DNA of 10,661 bases, from positions 1 to 10,661 of the forward strand of contig JALTEO010000089.1 in assembly GCA_027073875.1 (NCBI GenBank), written 5' to 3'. Below, in pieces: positions 1 to 8,142 of this stretch. The notes under the pieces were generated by a model. It did no database searches, was not told the origin of the DNA, and saw only the letters and a program-made list of their open reading frames with translations. Position numbers and translations under genes: made by a program. How positions within the stretch are numbered: position 1 is the first letter of the stretch; every line of letters starts with the position of its first letter. The stretch is from Bacteroidales bacterium (GTDB taxonomy: Bacteria > Bacteroidota > Bacteroidia > Bacteroidales > JALTDM01).

Positions 1-56
1 GTTATTGATTCTGACTCATAATCAGAGGGTCCCAGGTTCGAGCCCTGGTGGGCCCA
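1..56 (+). tRNA. tRNA with CAT anticodon (Met or Ile2), 5' end cut by the window
   Basis: The 3' two-thirds of a tRNA fold cleanly. The anticodon stem is TCTGA (10-14) with TCAGA (22-26) around a seven-base loop holding CAT at 17-19. A five-base variable loop covers 27-31, and the T arm CCAGG (32-36)/CCTGG (44-48) encloses TTCGAGC. The 3' acceptor strand is TGGGCCC (49-55) with discriminator A56. The next bases are CGC, so CCA is not encoded and must be added by nucleotidyltransferase. The anticodon stem lacks the three G-C pairs of initiator tRNA, so this is elongator Met or the Ile2 tRNA whose C34 becomes lysidine. The missing acceptor 5' strand and D arm prevent a choice. The CAT reading and tRNA identity are near certain. 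Confidence 0.93.
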
Positions 57-69
57 CGCTGAAAATTAA

Positions 70-103
70 GCAGTTACAGCTTTAAGTTGTAGCTGCTTTT
101 TTT
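70..103 (+). terminator. Rho-independent terminator after the tRNA gene
   Basis: An 11-bp stem (70-80 with 86-96, two G-T wobbles) closes a five-base loop TTTAA and is followed by seven T (97-103). It sits 13 bases after the tRNA discriminator, so it ends the tRNA transcript. Read on the minus strand the same stem is followed by TTAATTTT, so it may also stop read-through from the minus-strand gene ending at 199. Confidence 0.85.
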
Positions 104-108
104 GTTTT

Positions 109-130
109 GTACAAAATTTGCACAAAATTT
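109..130. repeat. Two-copy 11-bp tandem repeat
   Basis: GTACAAAATTT (109-119) is followed directly by GCACAAAATTT (120-130), identical at 10 of 11 positions. It lies between the tRNA terminator and the dispersed 19-bp motif. No function is evident. In AT-rich spacer DNA this could arise by slippage. Its place just after a tRNA gene makes a remnant recombinase arm site thinkable, but nothing else supports that. Confidence 0.6.
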
Positions 131-136
131 TAATTT

Positions 137-155
137 ATACTAAACCGCTGTCAAG
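137..155 (+). repeat. Dispersed 19-bp motif, copy 1
   Basis: ATACTAAACCGCTGTCAAG matches the copy at 10205-10223 in 17 of 19 positions, the two differences both being G/A. It lies in the spacer between the tRNA gene and the 3' end of the minus-strand beta-barrel gene. On the minus strand, both copies read LDSGLV in one frame and both differences fall at third codon positions. Here that frame ends in a stop at 135-137. It may be the edge of a decayed repeat element. Confidence 0.6.
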
Positions 156-198
156 ATGGTTATTTAGAAAATGAATTATTTTTTGTTTGTTGAGAAAG

Positions 199-1455
199 CT
201 AATCAAATCGTGGATTTACCACATTGTTGTAAATAGAACCGAAGGTATATGAAAATCCTATACTGGCGTAATAGTTAAAGGTAGTGGGTAGTTGTTGGGT
301 GTGAATCAGAATACTGGTCCAAGAAGCTTCTTCTTTAGACAAAGAGATTTGATCATGAATAAAAGATACTGAACCATACAGGTAAAGGGAAAATCCTTTG
401 AAAAGATTTAACGACATATTGGATGAAAGTCTTGTTGAATTCAATGAAAAGTCGTGCAAGTAAGAACCTGCGGAGATATCAAATCCGATTTTTCCCCATT
501 TTTGATTTGTTTCGTATGCTATTTGTAATGTGTGGTGGAATAATAATTCTTGTGTCTTGTCAAAAACAGTAGTGTCAATATAATCTTCGTAGCTGGGACC
601 AATCGAATATCTGATACGGAATTGTTTTATTGTTGATTGAGAATAAGGATAAACATCATATTCTATTGCAGGATTTAACGAAAAAGAATAATTAATATTT
701 GAATAAGATGATGAATATGCATTAGAATTATATCCGACAGACCAATGGTCGGTTAAGCTTTTAACTAATGCGTGATTAAAATAATAACTGCGTGTGATAC
801 CTAATTTTTCTTCATCTCCATATTTATAATGGCTTTCATGGTAGTTATTACTGGCATTAAATTCTATTTTCCATTTTTCTGTAATCCGGTTAGCACTTAG
901 TCTGGTGTTAAAATTGTAATTTTGATAAGAGCTTTCGCCGTTGTACCATCCGTTAAGACTTGTTCTAAAAATCCAATAATTCCATGGGTCTTCTTTTTCC
1001 GATACTTGATTGCTTTTACCTTCTGGAGCATTATATTTGATGGTAAAATTATCAAACTCATTCATCTCTGTCATAAATTGAATGATGCCTGCTTTTAGTA
1101 CATTTACCATTTTTTCTTTGATGATCTCTCTTGCAGTACTTGGCTTTACTGAGAATGATAAAGTATCTGTTTTGCCTGCAAAACGATTTTGTCCGTAAAA
1201 TATCAGAATAACTTTAAATCCGCCGCTACCTGTTTCGCTTCCGGTTGTTAGAATGTGTATGTCGGCTTCACGGCGTTCTCTTACATAATTGACAAATGTC
1301 AGATGGTCTTTGATATAAGCCATATCACATTCGTTACAATCTAAATAAATTTTCGGCAGGTTGTTTTTTACGGTATCGTTTGTTGTTTGTGCAGATGCGT
1401 TAATGTGTGTAAACAACAAGATAGATGCAACAATAAATATATGTTGTAATCTCAT
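199..1455 (-). CDS. Putative outer-membrane beta-barrel protein, secreted
   Basis: A 418-residue protein with a signal peptide (hydrophobic residues 6-16, probable cleavage after ASA at 20-22, mature start Q23). Residues 35-140 form a soluble, presumably periplasmic domain with the stretch YLDCNECDMAYIKDH and then NYVRERREADIHIL (56-69), a pattern I associate with a family of uncharacterised envelope proteins in Bacteroidota and related phyla. From about 158 to the end the sequence alternates aromatic and polar residues (WNYWIFRTSLNGWYNG, then repeated Y/N/S-rich segments), as expected for beta-barrel strands. The last strand is about 393-406 (YYASIGFSYTFGSIY). The start ATG at 1453-1455 is preceded by a GGGAAAA stretch. 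It lies 32 bases downstream of the clpC stop, so the two genes are probably cotranscribed. Substrate and role are unknown; an adhesin or pore is not distinguishable. Confidence 0.8.
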   Translation of the reverse strand: MRLQHIFIVASILLFTHINASAQTTNDTVKNNLPKIYLDCNECDMAYIKDHLTFVNYVRERREADIHILTTGSETGSGGFKVILIFYGQNRFAGKTDTLSFSVKPSTAREIIKEKMVNVLKAGIIQFMTEMNEFDNFTIKYNAPEGKSNQVSEKEDPWNYWIFRTSLNGWYNGESSYQNYNFNTRLSANRITEKWKIEFNASNNYHESHYKYGDEEKLGITRSYYFNHALVKSLTDHWSVGYNSNAYSSSYSNINYSFSLNPAIEYDVYPYSQSTIKQFRIRYSIGPSYEDYIDTTVFDKTQELLFHHTLQIAYETNQKWGKIGFDISAGSYLHDFSLNSTRLSSNMSLNLFKGFSLYLYGSVSFIHDQISLSKEEASWTSILIHTQQLPTTFNYYASIGFSYTFGSIYNNVVNPRFD

Positions 1456-1487
1456 AATATATAGTTTTCCCTTTTTAATAAAATTTA

Positions 1488-4028
1488 TTATTTTCTCTTA
1501 ACGGTTATCTCTCCTGTTTTGTTACTATAACCTAAAAATAATTTTGCTTTACCACGAATGTTATTGTCAATAATGTATTCAGCCAGAACATCTTCTACAT
1601 ATTTCTGGATGGCTCTTTTTAATGGACGGGCACCAAATTTTTGGTCGTATCCTTTATCTATTAAGAATGCTTTAGCTGCGGGTGATAGTTGAATGTCAAG
1701 ATTCAGGGTTTTAGTTCGTTTGTAGAGCCCTTTCAACTCAATGTCAATAATTTTCTCAATATCTTTCTTTACAAGTTGGTTAAAGATGATGACATCATCA
1801 ACACGATTCAGAAACTCAGGTTTGAAAACTTTTCGTAACGCATTTTCCAAAATACTGCGGGAACGGTCTTCTACCGAACTTTTTCGTGCGGTGGTATCAA
1901 ATCCTACACCTGAACCATATTCAGCCAATTGGCGTGTGCCGATATTGGAAGTCATTATTATAATGGTGTTTTTGAAATCAATTTTTCGTCCCAGTCCGTC
2001 TGTTAGGTGACCTTCGTCCAATACCTGCAATAAAAGATTGAAAATATCGGGATGAGCTTTTTCAATTTCATCGAGCAAGACGACAGAGTAGGGATGACGA
2101 CGAATTTTTTCGGTCAGTTGTCCGCCTTCTTCGTAGCCGACATATCCCGGAGGAGAGCCGATGAGTCGTGAGACGGAGAATTTTTCCATATATTCACTCA
2201 TGTCCACACGAATAAGGGCATCGGCAGAGTCAAATAAATATTCAGCCAACATTTTTGCCAGATAGGTTTTCCCCACACCTGTTTGCCCGAGGAAAATAAA
2301 CGAACCGATAGGTCGTTTCGGGTCTTTTAAACCGACACGGTTCCGTTTAATGGCTTTTGATATTTGAACAATGGCTTGATCTTGTCCGATAACTTTACTG
2401 CGAAGCGATTTTTCCATTTTGGCTAATCGCATACCTTCGGCTTGTGCAATGCGTTGTACGGGAACACCCGACATCAGTGCAACAACCTCGGCAACTTCTT
2501 GTTCATCTACTTTTGCTCTATTGATGGCCAAACTTTCTTCCCATTTCTTTTTCTCTTCGCTGATATTTTCTTTTACTTTTTTTTCGGAATCACGGAAACC
2601 GGCTGCTTTCTCAAAGTCTTGTTGTTTGACAGCGAGTAATTTCTGTTGGTTAATTTTTTCCAATTCTTTTTCCAGTGAAATGATTTTTTTAGGAATGTGT
2701 ATTTTTGAGATATGAACGCGAGCACCGGCTTCATCCAATGCGTCAATGGCTTTATCGGGCAAATGCCTGTCGCTGATATATCGTTCAGTCAGATAAACAC
2801 ACGCCTCAAGAGAAGCATCGGAATATCGGACATTGTGATAATCTTCGTAATGTGATTTGATATTTTTAAGAATTTCCACTGTTTCTTCAACTGAGGTTGG
2901 GTCAACCATTACTTTTTGAAAGCGGCGTTCCAAAGCACCGTCTTTTTCAATGTATTGGCGGTATTCGTCAAGTGTTGTTGCTCCTATACATTGAATCTCG
3001 CCTCTTGCCAAAGCAGGTTTTAACATATTGGCAGCATCTAACGATCCTGTGGCGGAACCGGCTCCTACAATGGTATGTATTTCATCAATAAACAGAATGA
3101 TATCATCATTTTTTGACAACTCGTTAAGAATGGCTTTCATCCGTTCTTCAAATTGTCCACGGTATTTTGTACCGGCAACAATGGAAGCCAAATCAAGGGT
3201 TATTACGCGTTTGTCGAATAACACACGGGCAACTTTTCGTTTGATGATACGCATTGCCAGTCCTTCTACGATGGCTGATTTCCCTACACCGGGTTCACCA
3301 ATTAATACGGGATTATTTTTTTTACGACGCGAAAGAATCTGGGAAAGTCGTTGAATTTCTTTTTCACGCCCGACAATAGGGTCTAATTTATTTTCTTCGG
3401 CTGCTTTTGTAATATCAATACCAAAATTGTCCAATACAGGTGTAGTAGAACTTGACTTTGAACCGGATGAAGAAGAAAAAGATTTTTTTCTTGATGAACT
3501 GAAATCGTCGTCATCATCATCTTCACCTTCTATTTTATCTTTAGGATTAAAAAGCGGGTCATCGAAAAAACTTTCAGTGTCAGAACCGGATAGGTCTTTT
3601 TTGATTGTGGAATAAGTTATTCCGTAATTTTCCATTATTTCGTTAATAATGTTTTTATCGGTTCTTAGAATTGCCAGTAAAAGATGCTCGGTATCTATGA
3701 TATGATCGTCTAAATCAGTGGCTTCTAAGAAAACTAATTTAATAACCCGTTCAGCTTCAATAGTCAAAGGGAGGTTCTGTTGCATGGCACTTTTAATGGC
3801 TTTTTCTTGCTCGTGAGAACTGACTTTTATTCTTGATTCAATATTTTTTTTCAATTCGGAGAGGTTGACTTTATGTTCCTTTAAAATGTCAATAGCTTTG
3901 CCCGTTCCTTCTCTTAGCAATCCGAGAAAAAGATGTTCTATTCCTATATAATTGTTTCCCAGTCGAATAGCTTCCTCTTTACTGTAAGAGAGGATGTCAT
4001 TTACATTTTGTGAAAATTTAGCGTTCAT
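1488..4028 (-). CDS. clpC: ATP-dependent Clp protease ATP-binding subunit ClpC
   Basis: An 846-residue class I Clp/Hsp100 unfoldase that feeds substrates to ClpP. A double Clp N domain covers about 1-145. The first AAA+ module has Walker A GEPGVGKS (244-251), pore loop KYRG (288-291), Walker B ILFIDE (311-316) and arginine finger in ALERRF (365-370). The middle domain carries a UVR-type motif (about 465-482, DFEKAAGFRD), which separates ClpC from ClpA and ClpB. The second module has GQTGVGKT (581-588), pore loop GYVGYEEGG (628-636), Walker B VVLLDE (649-654), FLNRVD (739-744) and sensor-2 GARPLKR (799-805). The ClpP-docking tripeptide VGF is at 708-710. An acidic then Ser/Lys-rich linker (168-196) joins the N domain to D1. 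Length is normal for Bacteroidota ClpC. It is transcribed away from gyrA; no ctsR/mcsAB partners are adjacent. Confidence 0.97.
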   Translation of the reverse strand: MNAKFSQNVNDILSYSKEEAIRLGNNYIGIEHLFLGLLREGTGKAIDILKEHKVNLSELKKNIESRIKVSSHEQEKAIKSAMQQNLPLTIEAERVIKLVFLEATDLDDHIIDTEHLLLAILRTDKNIINEIMENYGITYSTIKKDLSGSDTESFFDDPLFNPKDKIEGEDDDDDDFSSSRKKSFSSSSGSKSSSTTPVLDNFGIDITKAAEENKLDPIVGREKEIQRLSQILSRRKKNNPVLIGEPGVGKSAIVEGLAMRIIKRKVARVLFDKRVITLDLASIVAGTKYRGQFEERMKAILNELSKNDDIILFIDEIHTIVGAGSATGSLDAANMLKPALARGEIQCIGATTLDEYRQYIEKDGALERRFQKVMVDPTSVEETVEILKNIKSHYEDYHNVRYSDASLEACVYLTERYISDRHLPDKAIDALDEAGARVHISKIHIPKKIISLEKELEKINQQKLLAVKQQDFEKAAGFRDSEKKVKENISEEKKKWEESLAINRAKVDEQEVAEVVALMSGVPVQRIAQAEGMRLAKMEKSLRSKVIGQDQAIVQISKAIKRNRVGLKDPKRPIGSFIFLGQTGVGKTYLAKMLAEYLFDSADALIRVDMSEYMEKFSVSRLIGSPPGYVGYEEGGQLTEKIRRHPYSVVLLDEIEKAHPDIFNLLLQVLDEGHLTDGLGRKIDFKNTIIIMTSNIGTRQLAEYGSGVGFDTTARKSSVEDRSRSILENALRKVFKPEFLNRVDDVIIFNQLVKKDIEKIIDIELKGLYKRTKTLNLDIQLSPAAKAFLIDKGYDQKFGARPLKRAIQKYVEDVLAEYIIDNNIRGKAKLFLGYSNKTGEITVKRK

Positions 4029-4101
4029 GGTTCAAAATATTATTTCACAATTTTACACATAATTTAGCGTTCCTTAAAAAAAACTTATACAACATAATTA
4101 T

Positions 4102-6660
4102 ATGCAAGAATCAGGAAATATTCTGAAAGTCAATATCGAAGAAGAGATGAAGTCATCTTACATTGATTATTCAATGTCGGTGATTGTTTCGCGTGCATTA
4201 CCCGATGTTAGAGACGGGATGAAGCCGGTGCACAGAAGAGTTTTATTTGGAATGAATGAATTGGGAATTTTTTCCAATCGTCCACATAAGAAGTCTGCCA
4301 GAATCGTAGGTGAGGTGCTTGGTAAATATCATCCACATGGCGATTCTTCGGTTTACGATGCGATGGTTCGTATGGCTCAGCCGTGGTCGTTACGGTATCC
4401 TTTAGTTCATGGACAAGGTAACTTTGGTTCCATTGACGGAGACAGCCCTGCTGCCATGCGTTATACGGAAGCCCGTTTAGCAAAAATTGCTGAAGAAACA
4501 CTACGGGATATTGATAAAAATACAGTTGATTTTCAATTGAATTTTGATGATTCGTTGAAAGAACCAACCGTTTTGCCGACAAGAATACCTACTTTATTGG
4601 TAAATGGAGCTTCAGGGATTGCCGTTGGTATGGCAACAAATATGGCACCACATAATTTATCCGATATTGTTGATGCACTTGTGGCTTATGTTGATAATCA
4701 CGATATTGAGATAAACGAGTTAATTGATATTGTTAAAGCACCTGATTTCCCAACAGGTGGTATTATTTATGGTTATGCCGGCGTTCGCGATGCTTTTGAA
4801 ACAGGAAGAGGACGAGTTGTTATTCGTTCAAAATACGAAATTGAGCAACATAAGTCAGGCAAAGAGCAGTTGGTTATTACTGAAATTCCATATCAGGTAA
4901 ACAAAGCAGAGTTAATCAAAAAGATTGCCGATCTTGTAAATGAAAAGAAAATTGATGGTATCTCAAATATTAATGATGAGTCAGACCGCAAAGGAATGCG
5001 TATTGTCATTGATTTAAAACGAGATGCCAATTCTGATGTTGTAATTAATACACTTTTTAAATTAACGCCATTGCAAACTAGTTTCAATGTCAATAATATT
5101 GTGCTGGTAAATGGTCGTCCGAAACTGCTTAATCTAAAAGAGCTAATCCATTATTTTATTGAGCATCGTCACGATGTGGTTATTCGTCGCACAAAATATG
5201 AATTGGAGCAAGCTCAAAAACGGGCACACATTCTCGAAGGATTAATTATTGCCGTTGATAATATTGACGAAGTTATCAGCATTATACGAAGCTCTAAAAC
5301 AGTAGATGAAGCTCGTGAACGGTTGATGACCCGTTTTGAAATATCAGAAATTCAAGCTCGTGCTATCGTAGATATGCGTTTGCGTGCTTTAACAGGATTG
5401 GAACGCGACAAATTAAAAGCTGAATATGAAGAACTATTGAAATTGATTGAGCACCTGCAACAAATTCTTTCCGATGAATCAATGCGGATGCAGATTATCA
5501 AGGAAGAACTACTGGAAATAAAAGAAAAATATGGTGACGAGCGACGCTCTGAGATTGAACAGAATGCCGAAGAATTTAATCCGGAAGATTTTTATGCCAA
5601 CGAAGAAATGGTAATTACAATCTCGCATCTCGGCTATATCAAACGGACACCATTGGCAGAATATAGATTGCAGCGTAGGGGTGGTGTTGGTTCGAGAGGA
5701 ACAGCAACGCGAGATGAAGACTTTGTAAAGCATATGTATATTGCCAAAATGCACAGCACAATGTTGTTTTTTACAAAGATGGGACGCGTGCATTGGCTTA
5801 AAGTATATCAAATTGCCGAAGGATCTAAAACTTCAAAAGGTCGTGCCGTTCAGAATATTTTAAATATTGACCCTGAAGATAAGATAAAGGCATTTTTTAA
5901 TGTTTGTGACCTAAAAGACGAAGAGGTAATCAACAACCATTTTGTGATTTTGGCATCGAAGAACGGTATTATCAAAAAAACGAGACTGGAAGCATATTCC
6001 CGCCCGCGTTCAGGAGGAATTAATGCCATTACCATAAAGGAAAATGACGAATTGTTAGATGCTATTTTGACCAACGATAATATGGACATTATGTTGGCAA
6101 CCAATATGGGTAAAGCTGTCCGCTTTAAAAATAATTCTGTTCGTCCTATTGGTAGAACTGCCTCGGGTGTTAAGGGTGTTACATTAGGAGAGGGCGATTT
6201 TGTCATAGGAATGATTGCGGTTGAGAATGATAACGAAGATGTGATGGTAATTTCCGAAAACGGTTACGGGAAACGCTCATCTATTGAAGCTTATCGCTTA
6301 ACTAAACGAGGTGCAAAAGGTGTGAAAACACTGAATATTACAGAAAAAACGGGAAAACTAATAAGTATTCATAGCGTTACAGACAAAAATCAATTAATGA
6401 TTATCAATACTTCCGGTATCACCATTCGTATGGATGTGAGTGCATTGCGGACTATGGGACGGGCAACACAGGGCGTCCGGTTGATTAATCTGAAAGATGG
6501 TGATACGATAGCTGCAGTAGCTAAAGTTTCTGATTTGGGTGATGAAGACGAGTTACTCGAAGGAGAAGTTGATGAAACGACAAACGATGATAACCAAGCA
6601 CCTACGGAAACGACAACGGATACGGAAGCCGATGCTGCTGATGATGCACCTCAGGATTAA
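4102..6660 (+). CDS. gyrA: DNA gyrase subunit A
   Basis: An 852-residue type IIA topoisomerase subunit that cleaves and rejoins DNA and, with GyrB, introduces negative supercoils. The N-terminal start is typical (ILKVNIEEEMKSSYIDYSMSVIVSRALPDVRDG). The quinolone-resistance region reads HPHGDSSVYDAMVRMAQ (77-93), with Ser82 and Asp86 at the positions of E. coli S83 and D87, the usual sensitive residues. The catalytic tyrosine is Y121 in AAMRYTEAR. A coiled-coil tower and gate follow to about 490. The C-terminal beta-pinwheel is about 500-810, with the GyrA box as QRRGGVG (524-530), which marks gyrase rather than ParC. The tail 811-852 is strongly acidic. The 73-bp divergent spacer to clpC holds only a near-match to the Bacteroidota -7 box (TAATTTAG, 4060-4067) without a convincing -33 box. 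No clear terminator follows the gene. Confidence 0.98.
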   Translation: MQESGNILKVNIEEEMKSSYIDYSMSVIVSRALPDVRDGMKPVHRRVLFGMNELGIFSNRPHKKSARIVGEVLGKYHPHGDSSVYDAMVRMAQPWSLRYPLVHGQGNFGSIDGDSPAAMRYTEARLAKIAEETLRDIDKNTVDFQLNFDDSLKEPTVLPTRIPTLLVNGASGIAVGMATNMAPHNLSDIVDALVAYVDNHDIEINELIDIVKAPDFPTGGIIYGYAGVRDAFETGRGRVVIRSKYEIEQHKSGKEQLVITEIPYQVNKAELIKKIADLVNEKKIDGISNINDESDRKGMRIVIDLKRDANSDVVINTLFKLTPLQTSFNVNNIVLVNGRPKLLNLKELIHYFIEHRHDVVIRRTKYELEQAQKRAHILEGLIIAVDNIDEVISIIRSSKTVDEARERLMTRFEISEIQARAIVDMRLRALTGLERDKLKAEYEELLKLIEHLQQILSDESMRMQIIKEELLEIKEKYGDERRSEIEQNAEEFNPEDFYANEEMVITISHLGYIKRTPLAEYRLQRRGGVGSRGTATRDEDFVKHMYIAKMHSTMLFFTKMGRVHWLKVYQIAEGSKTSKGRAVQNILNIDPEDKIKAFFNVCDLKDEEVINNHFVILASKNGIIKKTRLEAYSRPRSGGINAITIKENDELLDAILTNDNMDIMLATNMGKAVRFKNNSVRPIGRTASGVKGVTLGEGDFVIGMIAVENDNEDVMVISENGYGKRSSIEAYRLTKRGAKGVKTLNITEKTGKLISIHSVTDKNQLMIINTSGITIRMDVSALRTMGRATQGVRLINLKDGDTIAAVAKVSDLGDEDELLEGEVDETTNDDNQAPTETTTDTEADAADDAPQD

Positions 6661-6719
6661 TACTGTAGCGTATTGGTGTGTTTTTTAGCAAATAAGAATA
6701 AGTTTTGTAACTCAAATTC

Positions 6720-6749
6720 TTTGTATTTGAAAATTTGGTTTTATTTTTG
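6720..6749 (+). promoter_or_regulatory. Bacteroidota-type promoter for the TPR gene
   Basis: TTTG (6720-6723), an 18-base spacer, then TATTTTTG (6742-6749), a full match to the -7 consensus TAnnTTTG with spacing in the range known for the Bacteroidota primary sigma factor. Transcription would start near 6755, giving a leader of about ten bases before the ATG at 6767. So the TPR gene can be transcribed independently of gyrA. Confidence 0.72.
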
Positions 6750-6766
6750 TAACAATTGAATAAAAA

Positions 6767-8038
6767 ATGATTCGTATGAAAAAAGTAATTTTTATTATGG
6801 CTGCCTTGTTGTTGACAGGGATGTTGGTGAAAGCACAACCTAATAAACGGGCAAGTGCTCTGAATTATTTGAAATATGGTGAATTAGATAAAGCCAAAGA
6901 AGCCATTGATGCTGCGTGTAAGCATCCGAAAACTATTAATGATCCGCGTACTTGGTGGTATAAAGGACAAATTTATCAGGCAATTCACACGAGCGATGAA
7001 TATAAATCATTGTCTCCCGATGCTGCCGATACGGCATTTGTTGCTTACAAAAAAGCGTTGTTGCTGAATTTCAAAGATCCTGCTATGCACAATCTGGACA
7101 TTGAAAATAATTACGATGACCTAATGAAATTTGTTAATGCATTAAGGGATAGAAATACACACTATGTTGACCAAAGTATTATCCTTGATATTGTTACCAA
7201 CAGGTATCCTGCACTGGCAAATATTCTGGTAAACAGAGGTGTTAATCAATATTCCAAGGAAAAAGCATATAAGAAAGCACAAAGCTCTTTTGAGGGCTCT
7301 TTGTTTGTCAGTTCGTTAACGGGAAAAATAGATACACCCGTAGTTTATTATGCTGCCTTATCTGCCGAGAAAGCCAAAGATTATAAGTCTGCTGTTCAGT
7401 ATTTTAAGCAAATCACCAAGTTGGAATATGGCAAAGACGATACCGAAAAAGCAAGTATGTATTTCCTTTTGGCAAAAACCTATAAAGAACAGAAAGATAC
7501 GGTTCACTATTTAAAAACGCTAAAAAAAGGAATCGAAAAATATCCTAATGGCAGTAATCCGTTGGTCGTTGAAATGATTAATTATTATTTGTCATCAGGG
7601 AAGACAGATGACGCATTAAATTATCTGAATGTAGCTATTGCAAAAGACACAACCAACCCTGACTTTTATTATGCCCGGGGTAGTTTATATGATGTTAATT
7701 TAAAGCAACCGGAAAAAGCAATTCCAGACTATAAAAAGGCGTTGTCGTTAAAACCAGATTATTTTGATGCTAATTACAACCTTGGTGCATTATATTATAA
7801 TCAAGCTGTTGATATTATTAAGAAAGCACAAGACGAAGATGATAATAATAAATACACCAAAATGATGGATGATGCAAAAGGTGTAATGAAAGTAGCTTTA
7901 CCTTATCTTGAGAAAGCTTATTCCATAAAGGGAACAGACAAAAACACAATGGTTTCGTTAAAAGAATTGTATTATCGTTTGGGACAAGTAGATAAATCTA
8001 AAGAAATAGGTGATAAATTGAAAGAATTGTATAAATAA
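6767..8038 (+). CDS. Secreted tetratricopeptide-repeat protein
   Basis: A 423-residue protein with an N-terminal signal peptide (MKKVIFIMAALLLTGML, predicted cleavage VKA|Q at 23/24), so it acts in the periplasm or on the envelope. The mature part is almost entirely alpha-helical. Recognisable TPR units are ALNYLKYGELDKAKEAIDAA (31-50), VYYAALSAEKAKDYKSAVQYF (193-213), a unit near 270-291 ending in DDALNYLNVAIA, and the best one at 297-330 (FYYARG through ALSLKPD), followed by YFDANYNLGALYYNQA. TPR arrays bind other proteins, so a scaffold role is likely, but the partner cannot be named. The upstream ATG (6767) and a second ATG (6776, MKKV) are both possible; the second gives the more usual signal peptide. 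I recall a TPR gene beside gyrA as common in Bacteroidales, but this was not checked. The gene ends 25 bases before a strong terminator. Confidence 0.85.
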   Translation: MIRMKKVIFIMAALLLTGMLVKAQPNKRASALNYLKYGELDKAKEAIDAACKHPKTINDPRTWWYKGQIYQAIHTSDEYKSLSPDAADTAFVAYKKALLLNFKDPAMHNLDIENNYDDLMKFVNALRDRNTHYVDQSIILDIVTNRYPALANILVNRGVNQYSKEKAYKKAQSSFEGSLFVSSLTGKIDTPVVYYAALSAEKAKDYKSAVQYFKQITKLEYGKDDTEKASMYFLLAKTYKEQKDTVHYLKTLKKGIEKYPNGSNPLVVEMINYYLSSGKTDDALNYLNVAIAKDTTNPDFYYARGSLYDVNLKQPEKAIPDYKKALSLKPDYFDANYNLGALYYNQAVDIIKKAQDEDDNNKYTKMMDDAKGVMKVALPYLEKAYSIKGTDKNTMVSLKELYYRLGQVDKSKEIGDKLKELYK

Positions 8039-8063
8039 TTCAAATCTTCATTAATAAAAAAAT

Positions 8064-8099
8064 AACCTTCATGTGATTTGTTTGCATGAAGGTTTTTTT
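8064..8099 (+). terminator. Rho-independent terminator after the TPR gene
   Basis: A perfect 10-bp stem AACCTTCATG (8064-8073) with CATGAAGGTT (8085-8094), an 11-base loop and five further T (8095-8099). It closes the gyrA-TPR transcript 26 bases after the TPR stop codon. The ATG at 8086, which would give the longest open frame for the next gene, lies inside its 3' arm and is therefore not a credible start. Confidence 0.92.
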
Positions 8100-8115
8100 A
8101 TTCCCGAAAAGTTTT

Positions 8116-8123
8116 TATCTTTG
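8116..8123 (+). promoter_or_regulatory. Promoter -7 box for the HMG-CoA lyase gene
   Basis: TATCTTTG is a full match to the Bacteroidota -7 consensus TAnnTTTG. It sits 20 bases before the chosen ATG at 8143 and just after the preceding terminator. No clear TTTG lies at the -33 position (a T-run occupies it), so the promoter is plausible but incomplete. It would give a leader of roughly 13 bases. Confidence 0.55.
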
Positions 8124-8142
8124 TAAAAACTTTTATCTGTTG

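Noticed and set aside
1741..3615. Several plus-strand open frames opposite clpC
   Set aside because: They run antisense to a full-length conserved gene, have biased low-complexity translations and no family resemblance.
4029..4101. Divergent promoters in the clpC-gyrA spacer
   Set aside because: Only partial matches (TAATTTAG on plus, TAAAATTG on minus) with no TTTG at suitable spacing, so no separate feature is called.
4208..6206. Minus-strand open frames opposite gyrA
   Set aside because: Antisense shadows of a complete, strongly conserved coding sequence.
8086..8142. Longer start for the HMG-CoA lyase (ATG at 8086)
   Set aside because: The codon lies in the 3' arm of a perfect terminator and ahead of the probable promoter; the extra residues do not resemble the family N-terminus.
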